From NCBI RefSeq assembly GCF_947500255.1, contig NZ_CANMRL010000002.1:1-64000 (forward strand): DNA of 64,000 nucleotides. Direction: 5' to 3'. The notes under the pieces are model-generated. The model saw only the letters and a list, made by a program, of their open reading frames with translations. It was not told where the DNA came from and ran no database searches. The position numbers and the translations under genes were made by a program. This stretch comes from an uncultured Psychroserpens sp. GTDB taxonomy: Bacteria > Bacteroidota > Bacteroidia > Flavobacteriales > Flavobacteriaceae. Below, in pieces: positions 27,512-35,483 of this stretch. How positions within the stretch are numbered: position 1 is the stretch's first letter; every line of letters begins with the position of its first letter.

Positions 27512-28132
27512 GGTCTGACTCTGAAATATTTGCCTACAAGTTCTCGCAAAATAAAATAACCAACTTACAATCCCTATAAATTTAGCACCATCTTCAAGCA
27601 ATTTTGTAATGTAAGGCGAAGATTCGTAAAAGAAATTATCTACGAACAGGGAGGCACCAAACCAAAAAAAAGCGCACAATAACAATAAATAATCTGTGCG
27701 CAAAAGCACTTTAAAAAAAGTCAAAGCATACACAGATATAATGACTAAATAGCTTAGGTAAACTATTTTTTGTGGAATGCCTAGCGATGGCAAAACAGAT
27801 TCGTGCAACATAAAGACATCATCAAATCCGAGCAACATAGAAATCAAAGCAGAAGAAATCACAAATGCTTTGAGGCGTTTATTTTTTACGAGTTGACTGC
27901 AAAATACACATATAGCTGCAGTAGCAGCCCATAAAAAAATGCCAAACTGAGATAACATACCTATATACGCAGGAAGTTGTGCAATTACAGCCGGATCATC
28001 TGTAAGAGTTTCTAGTGCAATATTTTTAGAATAATGAACATATAAAACAATGCTTATAACACTAAGTGAAAAGACAAAAACAGAAATAAATGAGGATAGT
28101 AATGATTTTAATTGATTGGTTAAAATAGTCAC
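27482..28132 (-). CDS. Hypothetical integral membrane protein
   Basis: The product has 216 residues with about six hydrophobic segments and no family that I recognise. Notable is the conserved-looking segment GFDDVFMLHE (about 101-110) between membrane spans, followed by DNFFYES. The Asp/His/Glu pattern at a membrane boundary could coordinate a metal or be catalytic, as in membrane-bound hydrolases of the ceramidase/CREST type. This is inference only. Its 3' end overlaps the preceding gene by 30 bp in antisense. Confidence 0.7.
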   Translation of the reverse strand: MTILTNQLKSLLSSFISVFVFSLSVISIVLYVHYSKNIALETLTDDPAVIAQLPAYIGMLSQFGIFLWAATAAICVFCSQLVKNKRLKAFVISSALISMLLGFDDVFMLHESVLPSLGIPQKIVYLSYLVIISVYALTFFKVLLRTDYLLLLCAFFWFGASLFVDNFFYESSPYITKLLEDGAKFIGIVSWLFYFARTCRQIFQSQTLKSSRFVPV

Positions 28133-28236
28133 TTTAATAATAGCTAATTATTAGAACTAATCTAAAGCTATAGCACAAACAAGCAAATTAAATCACGTAA
28201 ACTACAGATATATCAGATTATCAGTAATTTACAATA

Positions 28237-28611
28237 CTATTTATTAGAATGCAATGCAACTCTATTCCCTTCTGTATCAATAAAAACTGCCATGAAACCA
28301 TGTTCTGGTGAAATTTCAGTCTTAGGCTGATATATGTGTCCGCCTGCAACTTCAATTCGGTCTAATTCATTTTGCACATTACTACTTACAAAATAGACTA
28401 AAGTCCCTTCCTGACTAGGAATATAACTCTCTTGCTTAATTAAAGTACCTGTGGCTCCCGGTTTTTTTTCATCAAAAGGAAACCATCCCATAAGTATGCC
28501 TCCAAAATCATGAATAGCAATATCTACTTTAAAAACAGCTTCATAAAATGCTTTGGCCCTATCCATATCATGTACTGGAATTTCGAACCATCCTACCATA
28601 TTGTGTTCCAT
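28237..28611 (-). CDS. VOC-family protein (glyoxalase/bleomycin-resistance fold)
   Basis: The product has 124 residues with two beta-alpha-beta-beta-beta modules. It begins GWFEIPVHDMDRAKAFYEAVF and ends with GFMAVFIDTEGNRVALHS. The position-specific metal ligands of glyoxalase I are not all obvious, so a specific activity cannot be given. It lies 5 bp downstream of the SRPBCC gene and is probably co-transcribed with it. Confidence 0.9.
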   Translation of the reverse strand: MEHNMVGWFEIPVHDMDRAKAFYEAVFKVDIAIHDFGGILMGWFPFDEKKPGATGTLIKQESYIPSQEGTLVYFVSSNVQNELDRIEVAGGHIYQPKTEISPEHGFMAVFIDTEGNRVALHSNK

Positions 28612-28616
28612 AACTA

Positions 28617-29141
28617 TTATGTTTCTAATATCTCCTTTAAACTTGCTAAGCCCTCTTCAAAATCTTTACCTACATGCTTATCAACATTATATAACATCAT
28701 GAAAATGTTAGCAGGCACTTTATTAATTCCTGAAAATCCCCAAGTCACTTTTGTTTTTCCATCACCAGCATCATCGACTCTAGTCACAGCATCTGATTCA
28801 GATTTCCATGGTTTAAAAAAACGTAACCTCGCTTCTAGTCTATCATTTTCAACAATATTCATGATTTCCTGCTCACCTGTTCCAACTTCTTTATTTCCAT
28901 CCCATTTAGATATAAAACCAACTTGTCCATCTGTACCTATAAATTCTTGTGTCATATTAGGATCTCTTTTTTTCCACGGTGACCAATGGTTTTGATTTTT
29001 AATGTGCTTCAAATAATTGAATACCTCAGGAAGTGGTTTATCAATTATTATGCTTCTATTAACTTCATAATGCTTAGGTGCTATTAAAGCGAGAAGAATA
29101 ATAAGTGCTACTATTCCTCCTAAAATGTAAAGAACTATCAT
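28617..29141 (-). CDS. SRPBCC family protein (polyketide-cyclase/START-like)
   Basis: The product has 174 residues. One N-terminal membrane anchor (about 2-22) precedes a START-like ligand-binding domain: RSIIIDKPLPEVFNYLKHIKNQNHWSPW, GTDGQVGFISKWDGNKEVGTGEQ, and a C-terminal helix DKHVGKDFEEGLASLKEIL. Members bind hydrophobic ligands. Upstream of and probably co-transcribed with the VOC gene. The ligand is unknown. Confidence 0.88.
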   Translation of the reverse strand: MIVLYILGGIVALIILLALIAPKHYEVNRSIIIDKPLPEVFNYLKHIKNQNHWSPWKKRDPNMTQEFIGTDGQVGFISKWDGNKEVGTGEQEIMNIVENDRLEARLRFFKPWKSESDAVTRVDDAGDGKTKVTWGFSGINKVPANIFMMLYNVDKHVGKDFEEGLASLKEILET

Positions 29142-29179
29142 AATTATAGGGTTTTGGTTGTTGTATTAAAATTACGAAA

Positions 29180-29836
29180 TTATCGCGTTTGATAAAAACG
29201 CTCTATAATTTCTTTATGACTCTTTATCGTTTTTTTACACCAATCTAATCGCTTTTCCAGCTGCTCATCTTCAGTTAATTGCCAATTCACGTTGGTTTGC
29301 TTGAGTTTTGTAGTCACATGCTGAAGAATTATTGCAGCAGAAACTGATATATTTAAACTTTCAGTAAAACCTACCATAGGTATTTTCAAAAAACAATCGG
29401 CTGCTTCAATCACTTCAGCTGAGAGTCCGCTCATTTCCCTTCCGAAAAAAAAACAAGACGGTTTTGTAACATCAAAATCTTCAAGCAAACTATCATCTTC
29501 ATGCGGTGTTGTTGCTACAATTTGATACCCTTTCCTTTCGAGGTCATTAATCGCTTCTTTCACTGAATGGTAACGGTTTAAATCTACCCACTTTTGCGCT
29601 CCCATAGCTATTTCCCTATCAATGCGTTTTGTATTTTGTTCTTCAATGATGTTTACTTCTTGAATCCCAAAAACATCGCAACTACGTATCACAGCACTGG
29701 TATTATGCAATTGATAGACGTCCTCTGTGGCAACTGTAAAATGCTTGGTACGCTGCGCTAATATGTTCGTAAATTTTTCTTTACGTTGATCTGTTAAATA
29801 ACTTTCAAGATGTTGTAAAAGTTTGACGTCTATCAT
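29180..29836 (-). CDS. trmH: tRNA (guanosine-18-2'-O)-methyltransferase, TrmH family
   Basis: The product has 218 residues of the SPOUT superfamily. Motif 1 (NTSAVIRSCDVFGIQEVNII, about 43-62), motif 2 (CFFFGREMSGLSAEVIEAAD) and motif 3 (IPMVGFTESLNISVSAAIIL) are intact, with the N-terminal and C-terminal extensions typical of TrmH rather than RlmB. It methylates the 2'-OH of G18 in the tRNA D-loop. It is divergent from the TPR protein gene with 36 bp between the starts, so both promoters must overlap there. Confidence 0.92.
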   Translation of the reverse strand: MIDVKLLQHLESYLTDQRKEKFTNILAQRTKHFTVATEDVYQLHNTSAVIRSCDVFGIQEVNIIEEQNTKRIDREIAMGAQKWVDLNRYHSVKEAINDLERKGYQIVATTPHEDDSLLEDFDVTKPSCFFFGREMSGLSAEVIEAADCFLKIPMVGFTESLNISVSAAIILQHVTTKLKQTNVNWQLTEDEQLEKRLDWCKKTIKSHKEIIERFYQTR

Positions 29837-29872
29837 GAAAAATAATTTATATTTATGAAAATATAAAACTCA

Positions 29873-31090
29873 ATGGGATATAAAAAACAATTACTCTTTT
29901 TTTCAATTCTAATCTTAAGTTGTTTCATTGTTGACGCACAAGAACTAACAAATGACATACGAAAAGACACAGTTTCATTCAGTGAAGAAAACACACAAAA
30001 AGTATTAGAATTTGGAGAATTCATTGCTGCCACTGTGCATAACAATGATTCAGAAGCCTTTATCTCTAAACTTAATGATAAAGTCTTTTTTGAACGCATT
30101 TTAAGTGTAAACCCATCAATAGATACCGAAGACAGCTACATTAAAGGATTTTTAATTGGTATGAAGCGCGCCTTGAACTCATTTCCAAATGAAATCATTA
30201 TGGAGGTCGAAAATGGAGCATATTATGACTTTATTAGCTACCGTTATGATCAAGAGGCACAAACTTACTATGCTCTATTTAGAATGTATTCGTCAGAATC
30301 TGGAATGAATTATCATGATTTCAGAATTCATAAAGAGAATGATGAGATTCTGTTTTCTGATATGTATGTGTATTTATCTGGTGAGCATTTCACCGAAACT
30401 TTGGGTAGACTAATGACCTATACGCTTCCTGAAAAAAAATTATTCGGACTCTTAGAATCGTCGCCAAATGAAGAATCTAAAGATCTTTTTAAAGCAATTA
30501 TGCATAATAAAAATGGAGACTTTTTAAAAGCCTTTGAAATTATGGATGGTCTAAAATCTGAATTAGCAAAAGAGAAGTTCTTACTCATTTTTAAAAGTCT
30601 AATTGCTAGCCAGATTGATGATGAGAAGTATTTAAAATCTTTAGAAGATTTGATTAACACCTTTCCAGATGATCCAACAATACTACTAAATAAAATCGAT
30701 TATCATATTTATAAAAGTGAGTATTTTGAAGCAATTCAAGTTATTAATCAATTACAAAACGCAACAGAAGATGATTTTTTAAACTATATAAAAGCTTCTG
30801 TAGCTTTTGAAGATCAAAACTATGATCTTGCGTTGAATTATTTTAAGTATACTGCTGAAAACTATCCTGATTTTTTTGAAGGTCAAGCCGGTTACCTCAA
30901 TACATTAATTATGATGAATGATTACCCAGAAGCTGTAAATTATCTTGATGAGTTAATTGCAGATGGCTATGATAAACCTGCAATTATAGAATATATTGAA
31001 GAAGATGACGAGTATGGAGAAAACATTCTTGAAACATTTTCAAAATCCAAAGATTTTAAAGCTTGGAAAAAGAAAAAAGAAAAAAACTAG
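29873..31090 (+). CDS. Secreted TPR-repeat protein
   Basis: The product has 405 residues. A signal peptide (about 1-22, ending VDA) is followed by an alpha/beta region (about 30-180), then helical repeats of TPR type from about 200 to 395 (ALNYFKYTAENYPDFFEGQAGYLNTLI, EAVNYLDELIADGYD). The tail is Lys-rich. The mature protein is expected in the periplasm or on the outer membrane. Its partners are unknown. The sirtuin gene begins 6 bp after the stop, suggesting an operon. Confidence 0.82.
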   Translation: MGYKKQLLFFSILILSCFIVDAQELTNDIRKDTVSFSEENTQKVLEFGEFIAATVHNNDSEAFISKLNDKVFFERILSVNPSIDTEDSYIKGFLIGMKRALNSFPNEIIMEVENGAYYDFISYRYDQEAQTYYALFRMYSSESGMNYHDFRIHKENDEILFSDMYVYLSGEHFTETLGRLMTYTLPEKKLFGLLESSPNEESKDLFKAIMHNKNGDFLKAFEIMDGLKSELAKEKFLLIFKSLIASQIDDEKYLKSLEDLINTFPDDPTILLNKIDYHIYKSEYFEAIQVINQLQNATEDDFLNYIKASVAFEDQNYDLALNYFKYTAENYPDFFEGQAGYLNTLIMMNDYPEAVNYLDELIADGYDKPAIIEYIEEDDEYGENILETFSKSKDFKAWKKKKEKN

Positions 31091-31096
31091 TAAGTT

Positions 31097-31780
31097 ATGA
31101 AACATCTTGTCGTTTTAACAGGTGCTGGAATAAGTGCAGAAAGTGGCATAAAGACCTTTAGAGATGCAGATGGTCTATGGGAAGGTCATGATGTTATGGA
31201 AGTCGCTACACCACAAGGTTTTGCTAAAAACCCAGAACTCGTTCTAGAGTTTTATAATCAACGTCGTAAACAACTATTTGAAGTACAACCGAATAGCGCT
31301 CATAGAGATGTTGCTGCTCTAGAGGAAGACTACAAAACCACTATAATTACACAAAACGTAGACGATTTACATGAACGCGCAGGAAGTAGTAATGTGATTC
31401 ATCTCCATGGCGAACTTCTTAAAGTGAGAAGTACAAAAAATTATAACGACATACAATCTTGGACAACTGATTTAAAACTTGGTGACCTTTGTGCTCAAGG
31501 ACATCAATTAAGACCTCATATTGTTTGGTTTGGTGAAGATGTGCCAATGATAGACAAAGCTATTACTATTTGTGAAACAGCAGATATATTATTAATCATA
31601 GGCACTTCTATGCAGGTTTATCCTGCTGCAGGATTAATGAATTATGTAAAACAATCTACACGAAAATTTTTTATAGACCCAAAACCAGCTATTAATAGTC
31701 AACCCAATCTTACAGTTATTGCAGATACGGCTACAAATGGAATGGAAAAGCTCAAATCAATATTAAGACAAGGTATATAA
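31097..31780 (+). CDS. cobB: NAD-dependent protein deacylase (sirtuin, CobB-like)
   Basis: The product has 227 residues. NAD-binding motifs GAGISAESGIKTFRDADGLWE (8-28) and TQNVDDLHERAG (about 95-106) with catalytic His in IHLHGELL are intact, as are RPHIVWFGEDVP and GTSMQVYPAAGL. The FYNQRR segment (about 52-57) holds the Tyr and Arg that in SIRT5/CobB-type enzymes select succinyl- and malonyl-lysine. The zinc-binding module has lost its four cysteines: only one Cys (DLCAQGHQLRPH) remains. The fold is therefore zinc-free, which I believe is shared by other Flavobacteriaceae. Confidence 0.93.
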   Translation: MKHLVVLTGAGISAESGIKTFRDADGLWEGHDVMEVATPQGFAKNPELVLEFYNQRRKQLFEVQPNSAHRDVAALEEDYKTTIITQNVDDLHERAGSSNVIHLHGELLKVRSTKNYNDIQSWTTDLKLGDLCAQGHQLRPHIVWFGEDVPMIDKAITICETADILLIIGTSMQVYPAAGLMNYVKQSTRKFFIDPKPAINSQPNLTVIADTATNGMEKLKSILRQGI

Positions 31781-31806
31781 TCATAGATACTAAAAACAAG
31801 CTTATT

Positions 31807-32007
31807 CTAATCATCTTGAGATAGTTTAAAAAAGTCATTAACAGGTTTACTAAAGACTTCAGAAAGTTTTAATGCTAAAACAGTTGAAGGTACATATCTA
31901 TTGGCTTCTATCGAATTTATTGTCTGTCTTGACACACCAATTTTTTTAGCCAAATCATCTTGAGTTAAGCTCAAAATGGCGCGTTCTACTTTAATTGTGT
32001 TTTCCAT
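31807..32007 (-). CDS. XRE-family helix-turn-helix regulator
   Basis: The product has 66 residues, a single HTH domain (RAILSLTQDDLAKKIGVSRQ, TINSIEANRYVPSTVLALKLSEVF) with a short tail. This YozG-like class usually represses its own operon. The start codon shares one base with the stop of the preceding membrane-protein gene, so the two are translationally coupled. A palindrome in the shared promoter is a candidate operator. Confidence 0.93.
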   Translation of the reverse strand: MENTIKVERAILSLTQDDLAKKIGVSRQTINSIEANRYVPSTVLALKLSEVFSKPVNDFFKLSQDD

Positions 32008-32456
32008 TATCTATAACGTTTTAAGTTATGATAAAACAACAATTGTATCATAAGCATGAACAATAAAACTTGAAAGTCTCCTAGGTCTTTAAAGGCTTGC
32101 CCTTCAGAGTTCACAACATTAGATACTCCAAATTCAACATAAGGCATTACCAATGCATAAATAACTCCAATCACAAAAGCAATCGCATAGGATTGGGCTC
32201 TTAAGCTTATGGTCATTTCATCTTCCTCTTTATCCTTGGACAACGACATAATTAATAAACCAACGAGCATTGTTTTTTGCAAGATGTGTTTTAGCCATAG
32301 CGTATCACCATCTAAAGCAAAAGCACGTACAAACATTGTAGTTATCGACAGAAGTACTACAGCAATTCCAATAGGCATAAATCGATGTGATAATCTAAAA
32401 TTAATAAACTTTTGAAATCGATTACGTTCGCAATCTATCATTTTCTCTCTATTCAT
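32007..32456 (-). CDS. Small membrane protein paired with the XRE regulator
   Basis: The product has 149 residues from ATG 32456; a TTG at 32465 would lie within the -7 element. It has four hydrophobic segments, a charged N-terminus (MNREKMIDCERNRFQKFINF) and a cytoplasmic loop SKDKEEDE. Membrane protein plus XRE pairs of this kind are frequent in Bacteroidota and Firmicutes (DUF2178-like or DUF3796-like context), with the membrane protein of unknown function. No closer family was recognised. Confidence 0.75.
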   Translation of the reverse strand: MNREKMIDCERNRFQKFINFRLSHRFMPIGIAVVLLSITTMFVRAFALDGDTLWLKHILQKTMLVGLLIMSLSKDKEEDEMTISLRAQSYAIAFVIGVIYALVMPYVEFGVSNVVNSEGQAFKDLGDFQVLLFMLMIQLLFYHNLKRYR

Positions 32457-32462
32457 AATTGA

Positions 32463-32512
32463 CAAATATATTTTATATTAAGTAAAAATGTTTTTACTAT
32501 ATGACAAATATA
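32463..32512 (-). promoter_or_regulatory. Double promoter with palindromic operator for the XRE operon
   Basis: On the minus strand two identical 11-bp elements TATATTTGTCA (32460-32470 and 32502-32512) each contain an exact -7 element. Between them is an 8-bp inverted repeat (32481-32488 and 32491-32498, 2-nt spacer), a likely binding site for the XRE regulator. The nearer -7 is 6 nt from the ATG, so its transcript would be leaderless. Confidence 0.55.
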
Positions 32513-32602
32513 CTTTACATTTTTGAATTACACAACTATTTTCTAAAATTTGTCTTTTAATGAAATTACTTTGAGAAAAATTATGGAGAGTGTATAAATA
32601 AT

Positions 32603-32634
32603 AAAATCCTGTCTGAGTAAACAGACAGGATTTT
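32603..32634. terminator. Perfect bidirectional hairpin downstream of mazG
   Basis: A perfect 13-bp stem (32603-32615 with 32622-32634, 6-nt loop) is flanked by four T on both strands. It lies about 150 bp past the mazG stop on the minus strand. It resembles the hairpins at 35.2-35.7 kb. Confidence 0.6.
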
Positions 32635-32785
32635 ACCCCTAACTAAACTAAATTTTAAATCTTAATGTGTCCGCTTAACTACTACATTAAGATTACCTAC
32701 TTATGATTAAGAAACTTTTATAAGTTCCTATCTGATTTATATACGAGTGATTTGATTGTTTTGGATTACGAAAACTAAAAAAAAA
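32635..32785. other. Intergenic stretch with an 11-bp inverted repeat
   Basis: An 11-bp perfect inverted repeat (32658-32668 with 32684-32694, 15-nt spacer) surrounds CCGCTTAAC. The plus strand here, with CCC, ACTAAACTAAATTTT and CCGCTTA, loosely copies the order of the leader motif at 813-839. No coding region was found. Confidence 0.45.
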
Positions 32786-33559
32786 TTATATTTTTTTTGC
32801 TTCTTCCCAAAAAACGTCCATTTGCGCTAGTGACATATCAGATAATGGTTGCTCTAAATCTTTAGATTTTTGTTCCAAATATTGGAAACGTTTCATGAAT
32901 TTTTTATTAGTACGCTCCAGAGCACTTTCAGGATCTATTTTTAAAAACCGTGCATAATTAATCATAGAAAACAACACATCTCCAAATTCGCTTTCAATTT
33001 TATCTTGGTCACCTTTATTTACTTCGTCCTGAAGTTCACCCAACTCCTCTTTTACCTTTTCAAAAACTTGATGTGGTTCTTCCCAATCAAAACCAACTCC
33101 AGCAACTTTATCCTGAATGCGGTTGGCCTTTACCATAGCAGGTAAACTTTTTGGGACTCCTTCTAAAACACTTTTCTTTCCTTCTTTTAGTTTTAATTGT
33201 TCCCAATTTCGTTTGACGTCCTCTTCGTCATTAACAGTAACATCTCCATAGATATGAGGATGACGCTCAACCAATTTATCACAAATGCTATGACACACAT
33301 CTGCAATATCAAAAGCATTAGTTTCACTACCAATTTTTGAATAAAACACGATATGAAGTAACACATCTCCTAATTCTTTCTTGACCTCATCAAGATCATT
33401 ATCTAGAATGGCATCACCAAGTTCGTAAACTTCTTCAATCGTTAAATGACGAAGTGTTTGTAGGGTTTGCTTTTTGTCCCATGGACATTGTTCACGCAAC
33501 TCATCCATAATGATAAGCAAGCGTTCAAAAGCTTTTAACTGTTGGGTTTTATTGGACAT
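32786..33559 (-). CDS. mazG: Nucleoside triphosphate pyrophosphohydrolase MazG
   Basis: The product has 257 residues with two MazG domains. The first has CPWDKKQTLQTLRHLTIEEVYELGDAI and KKELGDVLLHIVFY; the second has KVKEELGELQDEV and IESEFGDVLFSMINYARFL. These give the EExxE/ExxD metal sites. It hydrolyses (d)NTPs to monophosphates and is a house-cleaning enzyme that can also affect ppGpp. ATG 33559 is chosen since the upstream TTG at 33580 overlaps the -7 element. Confidence 0.95.
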   Translation of the reverse strand: MSNKTQQLKAFERLLIIMDELREQCPWDKKQTLQTLRHLTIEEVYELGDAILDNDLDEVKKELGDVLLHIVFYSKIGSETNAFDIADVCHSICDKLVERHPHIYGDVTVNDEEDVKRNWEQLKLKEGKKSVLEGVPKSLPAMVKANRIQDKVAGVGFDWEEPHQVFEKVKEELGELQDEVNKGDQDKIESEFGDVLFSMINYARFLKIDPESALERTNKKFMKRFQYLEQKSKDLEQPLSDMSLAQMDVFWEEAKKI

Positions 33560-33577
33560 TTTTTTGACATTAGATTT

Positions 33578-33585
33578 CAAAAATA
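33578..33585 (-). promoter_or_regulatory. -7 element (TATTTTTG) of mazG
   Basis: It is an exact TAnnTTTG match on the minus strand, 18 nt before ATG 33559. Confidence 0.55.
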
Positions 33586-33649
33586 CGACGCTTTCCCTCA
33601 GATAGAAATTCTAAGTGTAGTTTAATATGAACAATCTATCAACGACGTT

Positions 33650-34075
33650 CTATTCTTCTTCGTCTGCTGTAACTTCTTCGCCCTCTTCTAAGGCATCCAG
33701 CATATCATGTTTTTGAAGTAAATTATACCATTGTACAATTTTTTTGATATCGCTAGCATAAACACGGTCTTCATCATAATCTGGTAATACACCAAAGAAA
33801 TATTCTTCTAAAGTGTCTTTAGAATCTTTATGACTAATAGATGTCGTCTGTGCATTTTCTTTATCTCTAATTTTTTTAAAAACCTCTCTTAAAGGTAATT
33901 CTTCTGTTAAGGTATAAACAGCAATCTCACTTAACACACTAATGTTATTGTGAATATTAACAGCCATTTTCTTCTTATCAATTAAAGATTCTGCAACAAA
34001 ACCGCTACGTGTTTGTGCTACTATTTTATATAATCCTGGTTTTCCTGAAATGGAAAGTATTTTGTCTAAACTCAT
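33650..34075 (-). CDS. DUF5606 family protein
   Basis: The product has 141 residues. It begins SLDKILSISGKPGLYKIVAQTRSGF, an SH3-like beta-barrel found in the Bacteroidota-specific DUF5606 family. A helical segment (DTLEEYFFGVLPDYDEDRVYASDIKKIVQWYNLL) follows, then an acidic tail (EEGEEVTADEEE). The function is unknown. The gene lies 17 bp after def and is probably co-transcribed with it, as in many Flavobacteriaceae. Confidence 0.88.
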   Translation of the reverse strand: MSLDKILSISGKPGLYKIVAQTRSGFVAESLIDKKKMAVNIHNNISVLSEIAVYTLTEELPLREVFKKIRDKENAQTTSISHKDSKDTLEEYFFGVLPDYDEDRVYASDIKKIVQWYNLLQKHDMLDALEEGEEVTADEEE

Positions 34076-34092
34076 GGTAATATGTTTCAGTA

Positions 34093-34683
34093 TTAACGCT
34101 TCTTTTTCATTAATGGAAAGCGCATTCTGTAATCTACTTTTATTTTTCCTTTGGAAATATTAGTTAATTTCCCTTTAATTAAACGCTTTTTTAGTGATGA
34201 TAGTTTATCAGTAAATAAAATACCCTCAATATGATCATACTCATGTTGCACTACTCTAGCAATTAACCCATCAAATACTTCGGTGTGCTCCTTAAAATTT
34301 TCATCCTGATACTTTATGGTAACTTTAGGCTTTCTAAATACATCTTCTCTAACATCAGGAATACTTAAACACCCTTCATTAAATGCCCACTCATCACCTT
34401 CTTCTTCTAAAATTTCGGCATTAATAAATGTACGTTGAAAGTTTTTAAGCTGTTCTTGCTCCTCTTCAGTATAGGTCTCATCTTCAGCAAAAGGTTCAGT
34501 ATCGACTAAAAACAAACGGATGGGTAAACCAATTTGAGGCGCAGCTAATCCAACACCATAAGCACCATACATGGTATCTTTCATATTCTCGATTAGTGCA
34601 TCAAGATTAGGATAATCTTTAGTAATAGCCTTCGCTTTTTTTCTTAAGACTGGGTCGCCATAAGCAACAACTGGTAATATCAT
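34093..34683 (-). CDS. def: Peptide deformylase
   Basis: The product has 196 residues. All three motifs are present: GVGLAAPQIG (about 43-52), EGCLSIP with the metal-binding Cys (about 103-109) and QHEYDHIEG with two metal-binding His (about 145-153). It removes the formyl group from nascent N-termini. An acidic insertion (EDETYTEEEQEQ, about 71-82) is usual for Bacteroidota. First gene of a def-DUF5606 unit. Confidence 0.97.
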   Translation of the reverse strand: MILPVVAYGDPVLRKKAKAITKDYPNLDALIENMKDTMYGAYGVGLAAPQIGLPIRLFLVDTEPFAEDETYTEEEQEQLKNFQRTFINAEILEEEGDEWAFNEGCLSIPDVREDVFRKPKVTIKYQDENFKEHTEVFDGLIARVVQHEYDHIEGILFTDKLSSLKKRLIKGKLTNISKGKIKVDYRMRFPLMKKKR

Positions 34684-34703
34684 TGTATTGTAATTTTCGG
34701 GTG

Positions 34704-34711
34704 CAAAAATA
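34704..34711 (-). promoter_or_regulatory. -7 element (TATTTTTG) of def
   Basis: It is an exact TAnnTTTG match on the minus strand, 20 nt before the def start. Confidence 0.55.
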
Positions 34712-34748
34712 CGATTCTTATTATTATTTGAGAACTTTTAAGACGGTT

Positions 34749-35162
34749 TTAAGACTGATTATACAAATAACTTTGAAGAATAATCGTCGCGCTAATTTCA
34801 TCAACCAAGGCCTTATCTTGACGTTGCTTTTTTTTGAGTCCACTATCAATCATTGTTTGAAATGCCATCTTAGAGGTAAATCGCTCATCTACACGTTTAA
34901 CTGATAAATGAGGTATTTCTTTTGTAAGTGTCTCTAAAAATTTTGCTATGAAAACCTCACTTTCCGAAGCTTCAAAATTCATTTGCTTAGGCTCTCCTAC
35001 AATTATCAACTCAACATTCTCCTTAGAGATATAGGTCTTTAAAAATGGAATTAATGCTTTAGTCTCTACAGTTGTAAGACCAGAAGCAATAATTTGCAAC
35101 TCATCCGTAACTGCTATTCCTGTTCGTTTTGTTCCGTAATCTAAAGCTAAAATTCTCGCCAT
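34749..35162 (-). CDS. ruvX: Putative pre-16S rRNA nuclease / Holliday junction resolvase-like protein (YqgF)
   Basis: The product has 137 residues with an RNase H-like fold: ILALDYGTKRTGIAVTD (4-20), ELIIVGEPKQMN and VDERFTSKMA with the conserved catalytic acids. YqgF matures the 5' end of 16S rRNA in E. coli; the resolvase name comes from homology to RuvC. Its promoter is strong and nearly abuts the ATG. Confidence 0.95.
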   Translation of the reverse strand: MARILALDYGTKRTGIAVTDELQIIASGLTTVETKALIPFLKTYISKENVELIIVGEPKQMNFEASESEVFIAKFLETLTKEIPHLSVKRVDERFTSKMAFQTMIDSGLKKKQRQDKALVDEISATIILQSYLYNQS

Positions 35163-35166
35163 TTTG

Positions 35167-35196
35167 CAAAGTTAATCTTATAATCTTGTTTATCAA
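35167..35196 (-). promoter_or_regulatory. Promoter of ruvX, giving a leaderless mRNA
   Basis: On the minus strand a TTG (35194-35196) lies 19 bp before TAACTTTG (35167-35174), an exact -7 match. Only 4 nt separate the -7 element from the ATG. Confidence 0.65.
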
Positions 35197-35208
35197 TCTT
35201 AATGCCAT

Positions 35209-35347
35209 AAAAAAAACTCTTCTTTGCAAATCAAAGAAGAGTTTTAAAATAATCAACTATTAATAAATCCATGAAACTATTCACCCTCTACCTTAAACAG
35301 TTCATGTTTATATAATTAAGACACACCTGTTTAAAAAAAGTCACACA
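35209..35347 (-). ncRNA. Putative small RNA unit A of a four-unit tandem array
   Basis: On the minus strand the unit begins with the box TGTGAC-N14-TGTGTCTTAATTA (in 35308-35347). It contains TTAATAGTTGA before the stem and ends in a perfect 14-bp hairpin (35213-35226 with 35232-35245, 5-nt loop) followed by eight T. No open frame of note. The identity as an RNA gene is inferred from terminator polarity and repetition. Confidence 0.4.
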
Positions 35348-35354
35348 CCTCTAT

Positions 35355-35480
35355 AAAAAAACCTTTCTTATGTTTAAGAAAGGTTTTTAGTAGCTATTAG
35401 TTAGATAGGGTATAGATTAGGGATTATCTATAGTTTTTTCATGAAACTCAACTTCATCAAATCACAACTCTAACGTTTCT
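35355..35480 (-). ncRNA. Putative small RNA unit B of the tandem array (degenerate box)
   Basis: It ends in a perfect 14-bp hairpin (35357-35370 with 35375-35388, 4-nt loop) with seven T on the minus strand. CTAATAGCTA precedes the stem. The upstream box is degenerate; only a TGTGAT half is visible. GTTTCATG in its middle is shared with unit A. Confidence 0.35.
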
Positions 35481-35483
35481 CAT

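Noticed and set aside
35209-35245. Hairpin A as a plain terminator of dapD-side transcription
   Set aside because: Its longer T-run lies on the minus strand, opposite to dapD, and it is one of a series with a shared architecture.
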